This document shows positions 1 to 11,114 of a stretch of DNA of 64,000 nt, one piece after another. The position numbers and the translations under genes are program-made. Numbering within the stretch: the stretch's first letter is position 1; every line of letters starts with the position of its first letter. Under the pieces are notes generated by a model that did no database searches, had not been told where the DNA came from, and saw nothing but the letters and a program-made list of their open reading frames with translations. Origin of the DNA: Toxorhynchites rutilus septentrionalis (lineage: Eukaryota > Arthropoda > Insecta > Diptera > Culicidae); assembly GCF_029784135.1 (NCBI RefSeq), contig NC_073746.1, positions 250,923,494 through 250,987,493 of the forward strand, read 5' to 3'.

Positions 1-247
1 CAGATGAATGGTATCCGGGTAAATCTTACACAACGCTTTTAGCACACTTTCGATATCCGCTAGCCACCGGAAATCAGAAATAATATCATGAGATTAATTA
101 AATTTCCCCATCAAATGCAAATGAATTGAGATAAATTGCTTGATTCGATCCTTCCATTCTTCCTCTGTGAAAACCCTCGAATGAAGTATAAGAGGAGAAC
201 AATGTATGTTATGTTGTGTTTTCTTCGAAATATTCCAACAAGTTGTA

Positions 248-1907
248 CCGTTTTGTCTCATATTCCGAACAGTCTCAAAATCAGAACACTTCATTTTTAA
301 ATGTAAATTTACTACACTTTAATGTTATAAATAATTGAATAATGAAAATACAGACATTCTTTGAGGTATAGGCTTCATTTTGACACCATTTACATCTATC
401 GATACAGCCTATAATTTACAATATTAGACATTTGCAAAAAAGTGACAGTCAAAATCAATGATAAAATGTTTGCGTTGGCAAATTCCGTAAAAAACAAGCA
501 TCGTTCATATTTCAGTTTTTGTAGTTGTTTCAACTATTTTGTTTGTTGTTTTCATGTTAGCACTTAACAGAATGTATGAACCTACAATAAATGGGTGAAA
601 AAAATGATATTTTATGCAGAAAACTTCATTGAAGTAGTGTTCGGAATATGAATCAAGTTTCTACGCATGATTCAAATTCCGAACACTTATTTTCAAATGT
701 AAATTTACTGAACTTTGATGTTATAAATAGTTGAATAATCAAAACCCTGGAATTCTTCGGGTTGTAGCCTTCATTTTAACATCATTTACCGGCATCGATA
801 CAGCCAATAATTTATAATATTAAGCATTTGCAAAAAAAGTGACAGTCATAAAAAAGATAAAATGTTTGCGTTAGCAAATTCTGTAAAAAACAATCATCGT
901 TAATTTTTCATTTTTTTTTAGTTTTTTCAACTATTTTGTTTGTTGTTTTCGTGTTAACACATTAAGGACCGCACGTTTTGGGGCAAACTTGAACGCTTCA
1001 TTTGTTCGGATTCCACGAATGAGATCGTTTCCTTCGATGTGGATGAGACGAAGGCGAGGCATCGGTAGGCCTTGTTAGATTATTGAGAAACCAAGGATTT
1101 AACCTTCAAGTGTAGCAAACACTAGTTATTTCGTGATCCATCCGTAACAGACGAAACGCGAAACACGAGAAATCTCGGGAGCGGTGTTAAGTGCTAGAAA
1201 TGGTAAGAATCTACAATTAATGGATGAAATAAAATGATGTTTCATGCAGAGATCTTCATTAAAATTAGTGTTCGGAATATGAATTAAATTTCTACGCATG
1301 ATTCAAATGGCGAACACTTTATTTTTAAATGTGAATTGACTGAACTTTAATGTTATAAAATATTTTAATATTCAATACTCTGACATTCTTTGGGTTATAG
1401 ACTTAATTTGACCATTATTTACAGGTATCGATACTGATATAGCGCCCTTCGTCCCGAAACCATGTAAACTATAAGAAACAAATACAATCAATAATTACAA
1501 AAGCAAAATCCAATTTTTCTTTGCAAGCATAACATTTTTCCAAAAGAGCTAAAATTTTTCCAAAAAAGAGCTAGCTAATTGGCTTTAATTTGATATATCT
1601 ATCGTATGAATCGGTCCAGTAGTTTAAAAGGTACGATTTTTTGAAAAAATTGCATTTTTGCTGTTCGAAATTTGAGACAAAAGTGTTCGGAATATGTTCG
1701 GAATTTGAGACAAAAGTGAATAAACATATTTTTAGTTTTTCACCATGAATATGTATTTGTAAATCAATTTTATTGTAGTCAAATGCAAAAGAAGGCTTCA
1801 TTGTATCCAAAAATCAAATTATTCTCGCGAAGGAGTACCATTATGAGTAATGATACACTGTTTAATGACCATCAAAGCTTAAGTGTTAGGAATATGAGAC
1901 AAAACGG
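248..1907. mobile_element. TA-flanked non-autonomous element, copy A
   Basis: The ends are inverted repeats that start CCGTTTTGTCTCATATTCCG, and each end abuts a TA (246-247 and 1908-1909), as expected for a Tc1/mariner-type target duplication. The interior has no coding capacity. It contains about three tandem units of roughly 380 bp, each bounded by TTCGGAATATGAATCAAGTT-like text and carrying the same T-rich block that starts AATTTACT(A/G)(C/A)ACTTTAATG. A second complete copy lies in the opposite orientation at 27634-29246, which confirms both ends. The superfamily is inferred from the TA duplication only, because no transposase was found to pair it with. Confidence 0.7.
954..1190. mobile_element. 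TTAA-flanked insertion (piggyBac-like MITE) inside copy A
   Basis: About 229 bp (958-1186) interrupt the repeat unit between two TTAA tetranucleotides. The related copy at 27634-29246 runs across this point without it, reading GTTAAGTGCTAGAAA directly. The inserted ends read CACATTAAGG and, on the other strand, CACCGCTCCC, so the terminal inverted repeat is short and imperfect. TTAA duplication is the hallmark of piggyBac elements, and the assignment rests on that. The insert is more GC-rich than its host element. Confidence 0.5.
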
Positions 1908-1909
1908 TA

Positions 1910-3039
1910 TTCATTGTTGTATTCCAATCAGAAATTCTGAAATGTGTAAAATTGTTTTGCATATCTTGTGCTAAAATCTTCACGCTCATCTTAAAAGTCA
2001 GTCTAGCGAAGTTTCATTTCGACACAGTGGGTAGGCTGAAATCCCATGAATAATAACTCTATCAAATTCCACTAAAATCGTTGGCGTTGGCAACGATCAT
2101 TGCCCTCTATTGACATCGGATTGGGTTAGTAATGGATTCAACATCTGTGACACACGAATTTTGTGACTCTCGTACGGATCGTTCATTCCAACCTCAGCAT
2201 ATTTTTATCCCCAATGCTGATAAACTCTCAGAAAAAATAGGGATTCTTCGCGTTGATTTACATTTAAGGGGCGGGTGTTAATGATACATACACGCCATCA
2301 TGTTTTTCAGTGACAACACCGTTTACATGTCCCGATCGATATATATATATATTGGACATTTGTGGTTCAGCACCGGTGAGCGAGGTGAAAACAGTAACAT
2401 ATGATTATCACCGAATACTGCGCGTCGTGTCGCATACATTTGCTTCCATCGGTGGGAGAAATTATACGCTGCCAAATTTAATAACTGGTAATTATATGCA
2501 AGTTGACGATCTTACCAAATTGATTACTGCGTCAAAAGCATAGCGAAAATGTCTGTTCATATTCTGTTAAATTGTTGCAAGTTTTCCCAATAGGGGAGAA
2601 CGGGGGAAGACGCCCACCCGGGGTAAGATAGCCATTCTCTAGATTATTGAAACAATCAACAATTGAACAATTATAATACATTAGTTTGGTGTATTGCATT
2701 ACACTCAATCATGTATACCCCTTTTTGCGTGTGTATAGGTGAAACGTCGTGAAAAACAATAAAAATAAACTTTTCAGATGGCAACGAGCACCGATTTGCT
2801 ATTTTGCTTGCAAGAAATTTAGTATGGTGTGGTGTGGTGGATATGGACAGGTCCTGTGAAACCAATGTAAACACACAGGCCTGTTAAGTGTGTTTGTTTA
2901 GAAAACGGTATGTTTTTAAAGCAATTCATAGAATTATTGAGACACTTTTGCTTGATTCATAGGCTATTGTAAGAGATGTTATTTGCCATAAACGTACCTT
3001 TTAACGCGCCTAATTGAATTGGATGAGAACATCACACCA
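1910..3039. other. Unrecognised intergenic stretch
   Basis: No gene was recognised. A 77-codon open frame at 2310-2543 resembles nothing I know. Around 2592-2625 there is a short GGGGAGAACGGGGGAAG motif that recalls the GGGGAAGTGGGGGC end of the element at 34093-35000, so a decayed MITE end is possible. Confidence 0.4.
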
Positions 3040-3712
3040 CTGGCTGGGTAAGGGATTAAAAAGTCCCACAAACCAAATCACCAGTTGTATGGAAAAAATA
3101 TTGAATAGGGTACTAAATAAAACCAGTAGTACCCTATATCTGAGTCCTTGTATATGGTGAAAAATGCACCGAGACAAAAATATGAAAAAAATACATCTTA
3201 AATAGTACATCTTACTAAGGAGTATCGATAAATATCCTCAAACTATTTTTTCATCAAAAATAATAATAAAAAAAATAAATACGCAGTACAATATAATTTT
3301 ATATATTTTCTGACATTTCGAAATTTTGAAAAAAAATATAACTTTGAGACCCACTTCAGCTCTAATTTTTATTTTAATGCGTTCGTATGTGTTTTCCTCT
3401 GCATGTGGCGTAATTTCTCCTGATTTTTGAAAAGCATTGCGAGCCACTTTTATTTTCCTGAAATCGATTATTTCATTGTATTCGTGGTTTGCAATTGTAA
3501 GATTAAAATAAAAAAAATAAAAATTATTCGGATTTTTTCTCATTGATCCGAATTATCTTTCCCCAAGGACTTTATTTTTTTTTCTCACAGAGCTCTATCG
3601 TACTACCGACCCTATGAATGTGGTAAACCATCTAAATCCAATGTAAAGAAAATCTCATATATTTGAAGATACGAGAAAAAAAAATGTTTGTACTGTACTG
3701 CTCCTGTGAAAT

Positions 3713-3714
<2 letters not shown>

Positions 3715-3783
<69 letters not shown>
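3715..3783. repeat. (TA)n microsatellite, about 69 bp
   Basis: An uninterrupted TA run inside the inverted-repeat element. The open frames of repeated Tyr-Ile that it produces are artefacts. Confidence 0.98.
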
Positions 3784-3785
<2 letters not shown>

Positions 3786-3997
3786 CCACAAAAGAGGCCT
3801 GTGAAAATTGGCTATCCGAGTTTTTTTTGTCAATAAGGAAGCGAGCTTCTATAACAGGGGTATTATCAAGTTGGCATCTCGTTGGGAACAAGTCATCGAA
3901 CAAAACGGCGCATATTTGACTTAAAACAGATGATTGTAACAAATTTTATGAACAAATGAAAATTCAAAAAAAAATACCGCAGGACTGTTTTGACAGC

Positions 3998-3999
<2 letters not shown>

Positions 4000-4092
<93 letters not shown>
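4000..4092. repeat. (TA)n microsatellite, about 93 bp
   Basis: A second uninterrupted TA run, about 215 bp after the first, in the same element. Array length is likely polymorphic and hard to assemble. Confidence 0.98.
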
Positions 4093-4096
<4 letters not shown>

Positions 4097-4135
4097 ACCG
4101 CGTAAAACACTCTAAAAATTCTGAAAAAAATTACA

Positions 4136-4665
4136 TATACCTAAGATAGACGTAGGAAGAAATTTGAATACAAATTAGAGTAGTACTGAATCTCTAAATA
4201 AAAAAAAATTAATTTAAAATTAAAATAAAAATCAATTTATTTAGTATTTGATTTTTTGATGGAAATTTTTTTTGAAAACATTGATCCTAAGTAAGATGTA
4301 CTTTCAGTATTCTCTTTCCCTTTTTTGTCTCAAAGCAATTGAGAATGGCGTGAAAAAAACGAAAAGGCGCTTTTTTCACCATAGATCCTATGGTGTACAT
4401 AAATCACACAAACCTCGAAAAGCCGTAGGAACACATTTAAATATGAATTAGAGTAGTACCGAATCTTTAAATCACAAAAAACAATTTTCAAAATTTCAAT
4501 ATTTTTTAGTACTTCAATTTTTGATGAAATTTTTTTTTGATAATTTTTCTTGATACACCGTAGTAGGATGCACATTCAGTATTTTTTTTAAATGTTTATC
4601 TCGAAGCTTTTGAGGATGGCGTGAAATAAACGAAAAAGTACGTTTTTCACTATAGAGCCTATGTT
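4136..4665. repeat. Two tandem copies of a 273-bp unit
   Basis: The text ATTAGAGTAGTAC(T/C)GAATC recurs at 4174 and 4447, and the following A/T-rich text, TTTTTTGA blocks and GAATGGCGTGAAA(A/T) motif recur in the same order. The two units have diverged by substitutions and small indels. Both lie inside the element at 3040-4789. Confidence 0.7.
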
Positions 4666-5021
4666 AAACACAAGAGGGGTTCAAATAAACCGCCAAAATT
4701 TCTTATTTAATATCCTATATATCCTACACTATTTGCCATACAGCTAGTGATTTGGTTTGGGGGCACATTTTACTCCCTTACCCGGCCAGGCCCTTGGATG
4801 TTTTATCAAATACTAAATATAATAATTTTTAATTATGATAATTTCGCAAGGGATGTACATTATGCACGTTATAGGTTATTCAGAGAAAAAACCACCTCCC
4901 ACTCTTATCACGTTTGATCTAAAATACAACGACTATTATATGTAGCACAATTTTTACCGGATACAATCATCGTCTATACGCCTAGATTCACGAGTCACTT
5001 CATGTGGCCATCTCACCCTTA

Positions 5022-5035
5022 GAGGTGGCCAACTT
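5022..5035. repeat. Target-site duplication of the LINE, 3' side
   Basis: GAGGTGGCCAACTT occurs here and again at 11148-11161, on either side of the 6.1-kb LINE. A perfect 14-bp direct repeat of this kind is what target-primed reverse transcription leaves. Confidence 0.9.
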
Positions 5036-5410
5036 TTTTTTTTATTTAAATCGTTTATTTTTACAGGCTCAGTTACATAGGTTTAAAGGAGCCGAACTCC
5101 TTACTGTATTGTTACTAGTATATATACATTTTCCTTAATTCTAATGTTAATAATATAGGAAACCGATTACTCGCGGTCAACTCGAGTTTAGAAGGGTGAC
5201 ATATTTTCTTCAGGAAAAGGAGTGGATATGAGGATATGTTGACAATGATCACACTCACACTCTCAATCACACTCTCAATCACACTCATCACACTCAATTC
5301 TTAAACCTATCTTATATCTAATATGTATTTACATTTCATCTTATTCTTAAGAAGGGATCCGATCTCTCACAAAGGAAAAGGAAAAGGAAAAACTAAGGGT
5401 ATAAGGACAA

Positions 5411-7417
5411 TCACACACGAAGATCGATAGCTTTAAGGAATACATATATTTGGGACATGTAACCAAGGTCTAACCGAGCCAACACGTCTCTCACCGGCAC
5501 CATGGGCTGCCTTCCTCGGGCCCTAAGGGTGACTACTGAATTCGATCTGGCGACAAGATACAGCTCGCACGACCAAACAACGTGCTCGATGTCGTGGTAA
5601 CCTTGGCCACAAACACAAAGATTGTTGTCGGCAAGATTAATACGAAAGAGTAGCGCATCTAACGAACAGTGATTGGACATGAGTCGGGAGAAGGTGCGAA
5701 TAAAGTCCCGACTCAAGTCCAGACTTTTGAACCATGGTTTGAGGCTAACCTTAGGGATAATCGAGTGGAGCCACCGGCCCAATTCTTCTTCGTTCCATTT
5801 GCGTTGCCAGTTAACTATGGTATTTTTGCGGACTAAAGAATAAAATTCATTGAAGGCGATTTGACGCTGATAAATATCGCCTTCAATTGCACCTACCTTT
5901 GCTAATGAGTCAGCCCTCTCATTACCCAGAATTGAGCAATTTGAAGGGACCCAGATAAAGGTAATGACATAACAGCGTCTGGATAAAGCACTCAAAATTT
6001 CTCGTATTCTCTCAAGGAAGCACGGCGAGTGCTTTTCCGGCCTCACTGAACGGATAGCTTCGACAGAGCTAAGACTATCCGTTACAATGTAATAGTGTTC
6101 AACAGGTCGTGAGGCGACGCTGTCCAGCGCCCAGTGTATCGCTGCCAATTCAGCAATATACACTGAGCAAGGATTCTGAAGACTGTGTGAGGTGCTAAAA
6201 AATTCGTTGAACACTCCAAATTCTGTGGACTCATTCATAGAGGACCCATCAGTAAAGTACATATTATCACAATTGATATCCCCATACTTTGCATCGAAGA
6301 TCGTTGGAACGATCCTCGATCGAAGATAATCTGATGTTCCATGGATATCCTGCTTCATGGACAGATCAAAATGCACAGAGGAATTGATGTAGTCAGGAAA
6401 ACAAACACGGTTGGGAATATACGAAGAAGGATTAACCTGCATGGAGACGAATTCATGATATGAACTCATGAATCCAGAATGAAAATTTAGCTCGATCAGC
6501 TGCTCAAAATTTCCGATCACCAATGTGTTCATAACCTTACACCGGATGAGGAACCAAAGAGATAATAAATTGAAGCGATCTTTTAGTGGGAGTAGGCCTG
6601 CCAAAACCTCGAGACTCATGGTATGCGTTGAAGGCATACATCCCAACGCGATACGGAGACAAAGATACTGAATTCGCTCGAGTTTAATGAGGTGTGTTTT
6701 GGCAGCTGATTGAAAACAGAAACTGCCATACTCCATCACTGAGAGAATAGTTGTTCGATACAACATTATAAGATCTTCGGGATGGGCTCCCCACCAGGTG
6801 CCGGTAATTGTACGGAGAAAGTTTATTCTTTGTTGACATTTTTTACTCAGATACCTAATATGGGCCCCCCAAGTACATTTGGAGTCGAACCATACCCCAA
6901 GATACTTGAATGACATAGCATGAGTGATCGGTTTACCCAAAAGTTGAAGCTTTGGTTTTGCTGGTTTATGCTTCCTAGAAAAAACCACCATCTCTGTTTT
7001 CTCCGTGGAGAATTCGATCCCTAGCTCAATGGCCCAGGTTGAAAAATTGTTCAAAGTATCTTGTAAGGATTCTTGCAGGTCGGATTCGTTTGATCCTACG
7101 ACAGACACCACTCCATCATCTGCAAGTTGTCTTAGGCTGCAATTTTGTGTAAGGCAATTGTCAATGTCGCTTACGTAGAAGTTGTACAAAAGGGGGCTTA
7201 AACATGAGCCCTGGGGGAGTCCCATGTAAGAGACCCGACTTACTGCCGAATCTCCGTGAGAAAAGTTCAAATGTTTCTCACAAAGCAAGTTATATAACAT
7301 ATTATTCAATAGAGGCGGCAGACCCCGAGATTGTAATTTGTCTGACAAAACCTCTATTGAAACAGAATCAAAGGCCCCCTTTATGTCCAAGAATACTGAA
7401 GCCATTTGTTTTTTTTT
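5411..7417 (-). CDS. LINE ORF2, C-terminal part: reverse transcriptase core, RNase H, zinc motif (frameshifted)
   Basis: This part encodes the catalytic half of the retrotransposon polyprotein, which copies element RNA into DNA at the nicked target. The visible motifs, in order, are the RT A motif FLDIKGAFDSV, the RT B motif GLPQGSCLSPLLYNFYVSD, and a C motif reading QLADDGVV (LADD in place of the usual F/YADD). They are followed by the RNase H motifs YFTDGSSM, IAELAAIHWAL, VTDSLSS and GNERADSLAK, and then a C-terminal CxCx7Hx4C finger (CVCGQGYHDIEHVVWSC). The region after WVPS in RNase H reads NCSILGNE, so the histidine usual in this loop (HxGIxGNE) is Asn. The true frame begins at the A run 7409-7417. 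Upstream codons open in this frame are spurious, and the protein should continue from the N-terminal part listed separately. Confidence 0.92.
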   Translation of the reverse strand, partial: KKKQMASVFLDIKGAFDSVSIEVLSDKLQSRGLPPLLNNMLYNLLCEKHLNFSHGDSAVSRVSYMGLPQGSCLSPLLYNFYVSDIDNCLTQNCSLRQLADDGVVSVVGSNESDLQESLQDTLNNFSTWAIELGIEFSTEKTEMVVFSRKHKPAKPKLQLLGKPITHAMSFKYLGVWFDSKCTWGAHIRYLSKKCQQRINFLRTITGTWWGAHPEDLIMLYRTTILSVMEYGSFCFQSAAKTHLIKLERIQYLCLRIALGCMPSTHTMSLEVLAGLLPLKDRFNLLSLWFLIRCKVMNTLVIGNFEQLIELNFHSGFMSSYHEFVSMQVNPSSYIPNRVCFPDYINSSVHFDLSMKQDIHGTSDYLRSRIVPTIFDAKYGDINCDNMYFTDGSSMNESTEFGVFNEFFSTSHSLQNPCSVYIAELAAIHWALDSVASRPVEHYYIVTDSLSSVEAIRSVRPEKHSPCFLERIREILSALSRRCYVITFIWVPSNCSILGNERADSLAKVGAIEGDIYQRQIAFNEFYSLVRKNTIVNWQRKWNEEELGRWLHSIIPKVSLKPWFKSLDLSRDFIRTFSRLMSNHCSLDALLFRINLADNNLCVCGQGYHDIEHVVWSCELYLVARSNSVVTLRARGRQPMVPVRDVLARLDLGYMSQIYVFLKAIDLRV

Positions 7418-9098
7418 CGGCGTAAGCCATTTGAATTTCTGAAGAAAGCAACGCAAGACAATCATTCGTCTCCTTGCCCCTGCGGAACCCATATTGTGTA
7501 TCTGAGAGTAGGCCATTCGTTTCAACCCATCGATCAAGGCGAAACAAAATCATTTTCTCCAACAATTTCCGTATACAAGACAGCATTGCTATTGGGCGGT
7601 ACGAATTGAAGTCGGACGCAGGTTTTCCGGGTTTTTGAATAGCTATAACTCGTACTTGTCTCCAATCATCTGGAACAATATTATGCTCCAGAAACCGATT
7701 GAATAAGTTCAACAAGCGATGTTTCGCCACATCAGGGAGATTTTTCAGCAAGTTGAACTTAATTCTATCCGATCCCGGAGCAGAATTGTTACATGAAAGG
7801 AGAGCAAGAGAGAATTCTACCATCGAAAACTCGGAATCAAGATCGCACCTATCTTGTGAAATATCTCGAATAATTCTTTGCACTGGAGCGGAATCGGGAC
7901 AAACCTTTCGTGCAAAATTAAAAATCCATCGATGTGAATATTCCTCGCTTTCATTGGATGAAGAGCGATTTCTCATGTTTCGAGCCACTTTCCATAATTT
8001 TTTCATTGACGTTTCTCGTGATAAACCTCCCACGAAATTTCGCCAATAAGCACGTTTTTTCCCTTTGATCAAGTTTTTAAATTGATTTTCAAGGTCCAAA
8101 TACGTTTGAAAATTCTCAATGGTTCCACGTTTCCGAAAAGCTTTAAATGCATTCGATTTATCTCCATAAAGCTTGGAACAGTGGCCATCCCACCATGGAT
8201 TGGGAGGCCTTTGACGAAAAGTGGAGCCTGGGATGGGTTTCGTTTGAGCGCGAACCGCGCTGTCATAGATCAAACGAGAAATGAAGTTATACTCCTCCAA
8301 TGGAGGCAAACCATCTCTGGAATTGATCGCGTCCGCATATTTTTTCCAGTCAATGTGTCTTGTGAGGTCGTATGCCATGTTTATAGATTCAGAAGAATTC
8401 AACCCATTGGTGATAGAAATTTTGATTGGCAAGTGGTCACTACCGTTGGGATCCTGGATTACATTCCACTTGCAATCTAACGATAGTGAATTCGAGCAAA
8501 GCGAGAGGTCAAGAGCATTTGGGTTAGCAGGAGGTTTAGGTACACGTGTTGTTTCCCCAGTGTTCAAAACGGTCATATTGAAGCTGTTACAAAGGTCATA
8601 TATCAACAATGAACGATTGTCGTCGTACTGTTCCCCCCAGGCAGTTCCGTGAGAGTTGAAGTCTCCCAAGATTAATCGTGGCTCAGGAAGGAGTGAGCAC
8701 ATGTCAACAAGTTGCTTGCGGCTAACCGCAGCTCTCGGAGGCCAATACAAGCTGACTATACAGAGGTCTTTGCCTCTGATGTTTGCATGACAAGCAACAG
8801 CTTCGATCCCTCCAATAGGTGGAAGGTCAATTCTAAAAAATGAGTGACACTTATTGATCCCCAATAGTACCCCTCCGTATCTGTCATCGCGGTCCAAGCG
8901 TATTATATTAAAATCGTGGAAAGAGAGATCATTTTGAGAAGAGAGCCAGGTTTCGGATAGAGCAAAAACATCACAATTGAGTTTATGAATTAGAAATATG
9001 AATGTATCCAATTTAGGGATAAGACTACGACAATTCCACTGTAAAACAGTGATATCTCCGACCTCTCTATTTAAATTAGACATCAAACAGATAATCAT
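7409..9098 (-). CDS. LINE ORF2, N-terminal part: AP-type endonuclease and start of reverse transcriptase
   Basis: The apurinic/apyrimidinic-type endonuclease makes the target nick that primes reverse transcription. Its motifs are LQWNCRSL near the start, SETWL, GDFNSHGTAWG and the C-terminal SDHLPI, all the family signature blocks. A linker with the IQKPGKPASDFNSYRPIAML block follows and opens the RT domain, with QYGFRRGKET after it. The ATG at 9098 lies 18 nt after the ORF1 stop, a normal spacing for two-ORF LINEs. The frame is lost at 7409-7417, where nine A residues on the coding strand stand where eight would keep frame. The residues after that point (ending GHKGGL) are out-of-frame readthrough. 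Confidence 0.92.
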
Positions 9099-9116
9099 TG
9101 CAAGGAGGGGCCATGT

Positions 9117-10663
9117 TTACATCAATTGCTGCAAAATTGTCTTTAGTACTGGAAGCATTGCGGTGACAATGGTTCTGATGGAGTTGGAAACATTAAAACA
9201 CGTGAAGATTTGATCCACAAGGTCAGACAACTTTATAAATCCCGATTGGGAAGTTGATCTTGACGGAAAAACAGGGACAGTTGGGGTTTTTGATGTCCCC
9301 TCGAGTGCTGGGTCGTTCGAAGGTGAACTATTACCACGGAGGCCAGGAGGGACCTGATTTTGCTTATCCGTTGCACTCGATTTTTTGGGCAAGCTAACAG
9401 GGGGTATCACCGGAGGGATTTGTCTTTGAACTTTGGGAGTGGTCACATTTTTGCGCCGGGGATTCCCTTGAGAAATAAACGGCGTGCCCCCGTTAGCTGT
9501 ATCCGCTTCCATTTCGTCAACTGGCAACGTAGCGAAGACATTGTGTGTATTGATTGGTTGTTGTTCTTGAGCCAGTGGAGAAGCGCCCTTCAAAATTTCT
9601 GCGAAAGTGCGTTTAGAGCGTTCCCTCAAAGAGCGTTCCCTCAAAGAGCGCTTCTGTTTCTCCCAGCGAGCCTTGTATGTTTCACAAGCTGAGAGCACGT
9701 GTGGGGATCCCCCGCAATATGGACACTTATGCTCAGTCGCACTGCAGGATTTCCCCTCATGTTGTTCTCCGCAAGTGGAACATCGTTCTTTATTGGCACA
9801 ATAAGCAGCCGTGTGACCAACTGACTTGCACTTTAGACAAGTCATTGGCTTTGGAATAAAAAGTCGCACGGCTAACCTCAATTTATCTACCATCACGTAG
9901 TCAGGGAGAGCTGAACCAGCGAAGGTGACTCGAAACGAGTTGGACGGCGTAAATTTCTTTTCTTCTCCTTCATGGGAGACTGTTCCGAGCTGGCGGCAAC
10001 CCAAGATCTTAACAGTCGTCGAGGGCAGTTTTTTAAAACGGCCGGTACCTTCACTCGTAATGTATTCGCACGTCAAGCCCGTTTCGGTTATCACACCCTC
10101 AATTTCGACTATGTGAGAGGGAATGTAGACCCGATACTCAATTGTAAAATGCTGATCGACAACAATCTTGTTTGCGTCTTTTCGATCATTCACGACAACT
10201 CGAAATTTGTTTGGTCTAACCTTCGAAATTTCCGAAACGGAGGTATACCTTGCCAGATCTTTCGCGATCTGCATGACTCTCAACGCCTTTCCATTTGGCT
10301 TAGGCCTGAAGAAAACAACCCAGGGACCAGTTCCGGGCGCATCTTCTGGATAGACCTTTACACGGGGAGTGGGAATAACAGGGGGGGAAGGCGAGGACGG
10401 GGATTGAGAGTGGGAAGGCGAAGGTTGAGAAGGAGCGGGAAGAACAGAGGGAGAAGACGAGGTTGAAGGTAGAGTGGGATCGTTAACGGCAGATGGGAGA
10501 TTTGCTAGTTTTTTGGAGGGAGGCTTGGTAGGGTTAGCTGACTCGTCCCCAGAAGAAGTATCTTCCGTATTTGGAACACGTTTGAGTGACTTTTTTTTTA
10601 TCGGTTAGGAGGGAACTAGAGTCAGAGACCTCCATATCCGAAGGTCCCCCACTCTCTGCCATT
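9117..10663 (-). CDS. LINE ORF1: gag-like nucleic-acid-binding protein with three zinc knuckles (frameshifted)
   Basis: ORF1 packages the element RNA as a ribonucleoprotein. I start it at the ATG at 10663 (MAESGGPSDMEV), not at the later in-frame codons, because the frame reads sensibly from there once one A is discounted. Nine A residues at 10591-10599 stand where eight would join it to KKSLKRVPNTED. The N-terminal 150 residues or so are Ser/Pro-rich. A conserved domain then begins at VYPEDAPGTGPWVVF. Next come the knuckles CLKCKSVGHTAAYC, CSTCGEQHEGKSC and CPYCGGSPHVLSAC, and a Pro-rich tail. The length of about 515 residues is typical. Only the single homopolymer shift breaks it. Confidence 0.88.
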
Positions 10664-11114
10664 TTAAATTTTCACTTATATTCTAAGTATTTTTTTAAAC
10701 AATATTTCACAATAAAATAATTCACAAAAACAAAAAAAAAACTTATAATTATTAAATATTTTCTCTCAGTATATTTAATGTTATTCACCTATAAACGCAC
10801 TCCAGTGCAGATGAACGGGAGCGTGCTGAAAGCTCGTTGGTGGTGGGAATGTGCCTACAACACTACTACACACAGTCGTCGGTGAAAGCTTACCCGCACT
10901 GTCACTGTTGGCACGATGACTCAGCGAAATCTCCAATGTCGGCGAAGCAGCGACAAAACAAAAACCAATGCTTGGCTTTCCGAGGATGAAAGCCTCTATC
11001 CACTTGCAGGCAGGGCACTTCACTCACTATCCAGATAGCGAAATGAACTCTTCAGCGGCAAAAAAAACAACAATCACGCGGTAACCGATAACGGAACTTG
11101 GACGCGACTTTCCT
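10664..11114 (-). other. LINE 5' untranslated region
   Basis: This is the non-coding leader between the internal promoter and the ORF1 start. It is GC-richer than the surrounding DNA. The 80-codon frame at 10781-11023 has no recognisable motif and is probably chance. Confidence 0.7.

Larger units (their letters stand above)
3040..4789. mobile_element. Foldback-type element with about 50-bp terminal inverted repeats
   Basis: The left end (CTGGCTGGGTAAGGGATTAA) and the reverse complement of the right end (CTGGCCGGGTAAGGGAGTAA) match for about 50 bp, up to a shared CCAAATCAC(C/T)AG(T/C)TGTATGG. Further inside, the stretch at 3206-3222 (GTACATCTTACTAAGGA) also recurs inverted near 4288-4304. The interior holds two long (TA)n arrays and a 273-bp tandem repeat but no open frame of note. 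No clear target-site duplication was found, so the superfamily is undecided. Confidence 0.6.

Noticed and set aside
3612..3942. Frames rich in Tyr-Ile
   Set aside because: Translations of a (TA)n microsatellite.
7204..8652. Plus-strand open frames of 67-132 codons
   Set aside because: Antisense shadows of LINE ORF2; the opposite strand carries clear RT and endonuclease motifs.
9360..10466. Plus-strand open frames of 60-164 codons
   Set aside because: Antisense to ORF1 of the LINE and without any motif.
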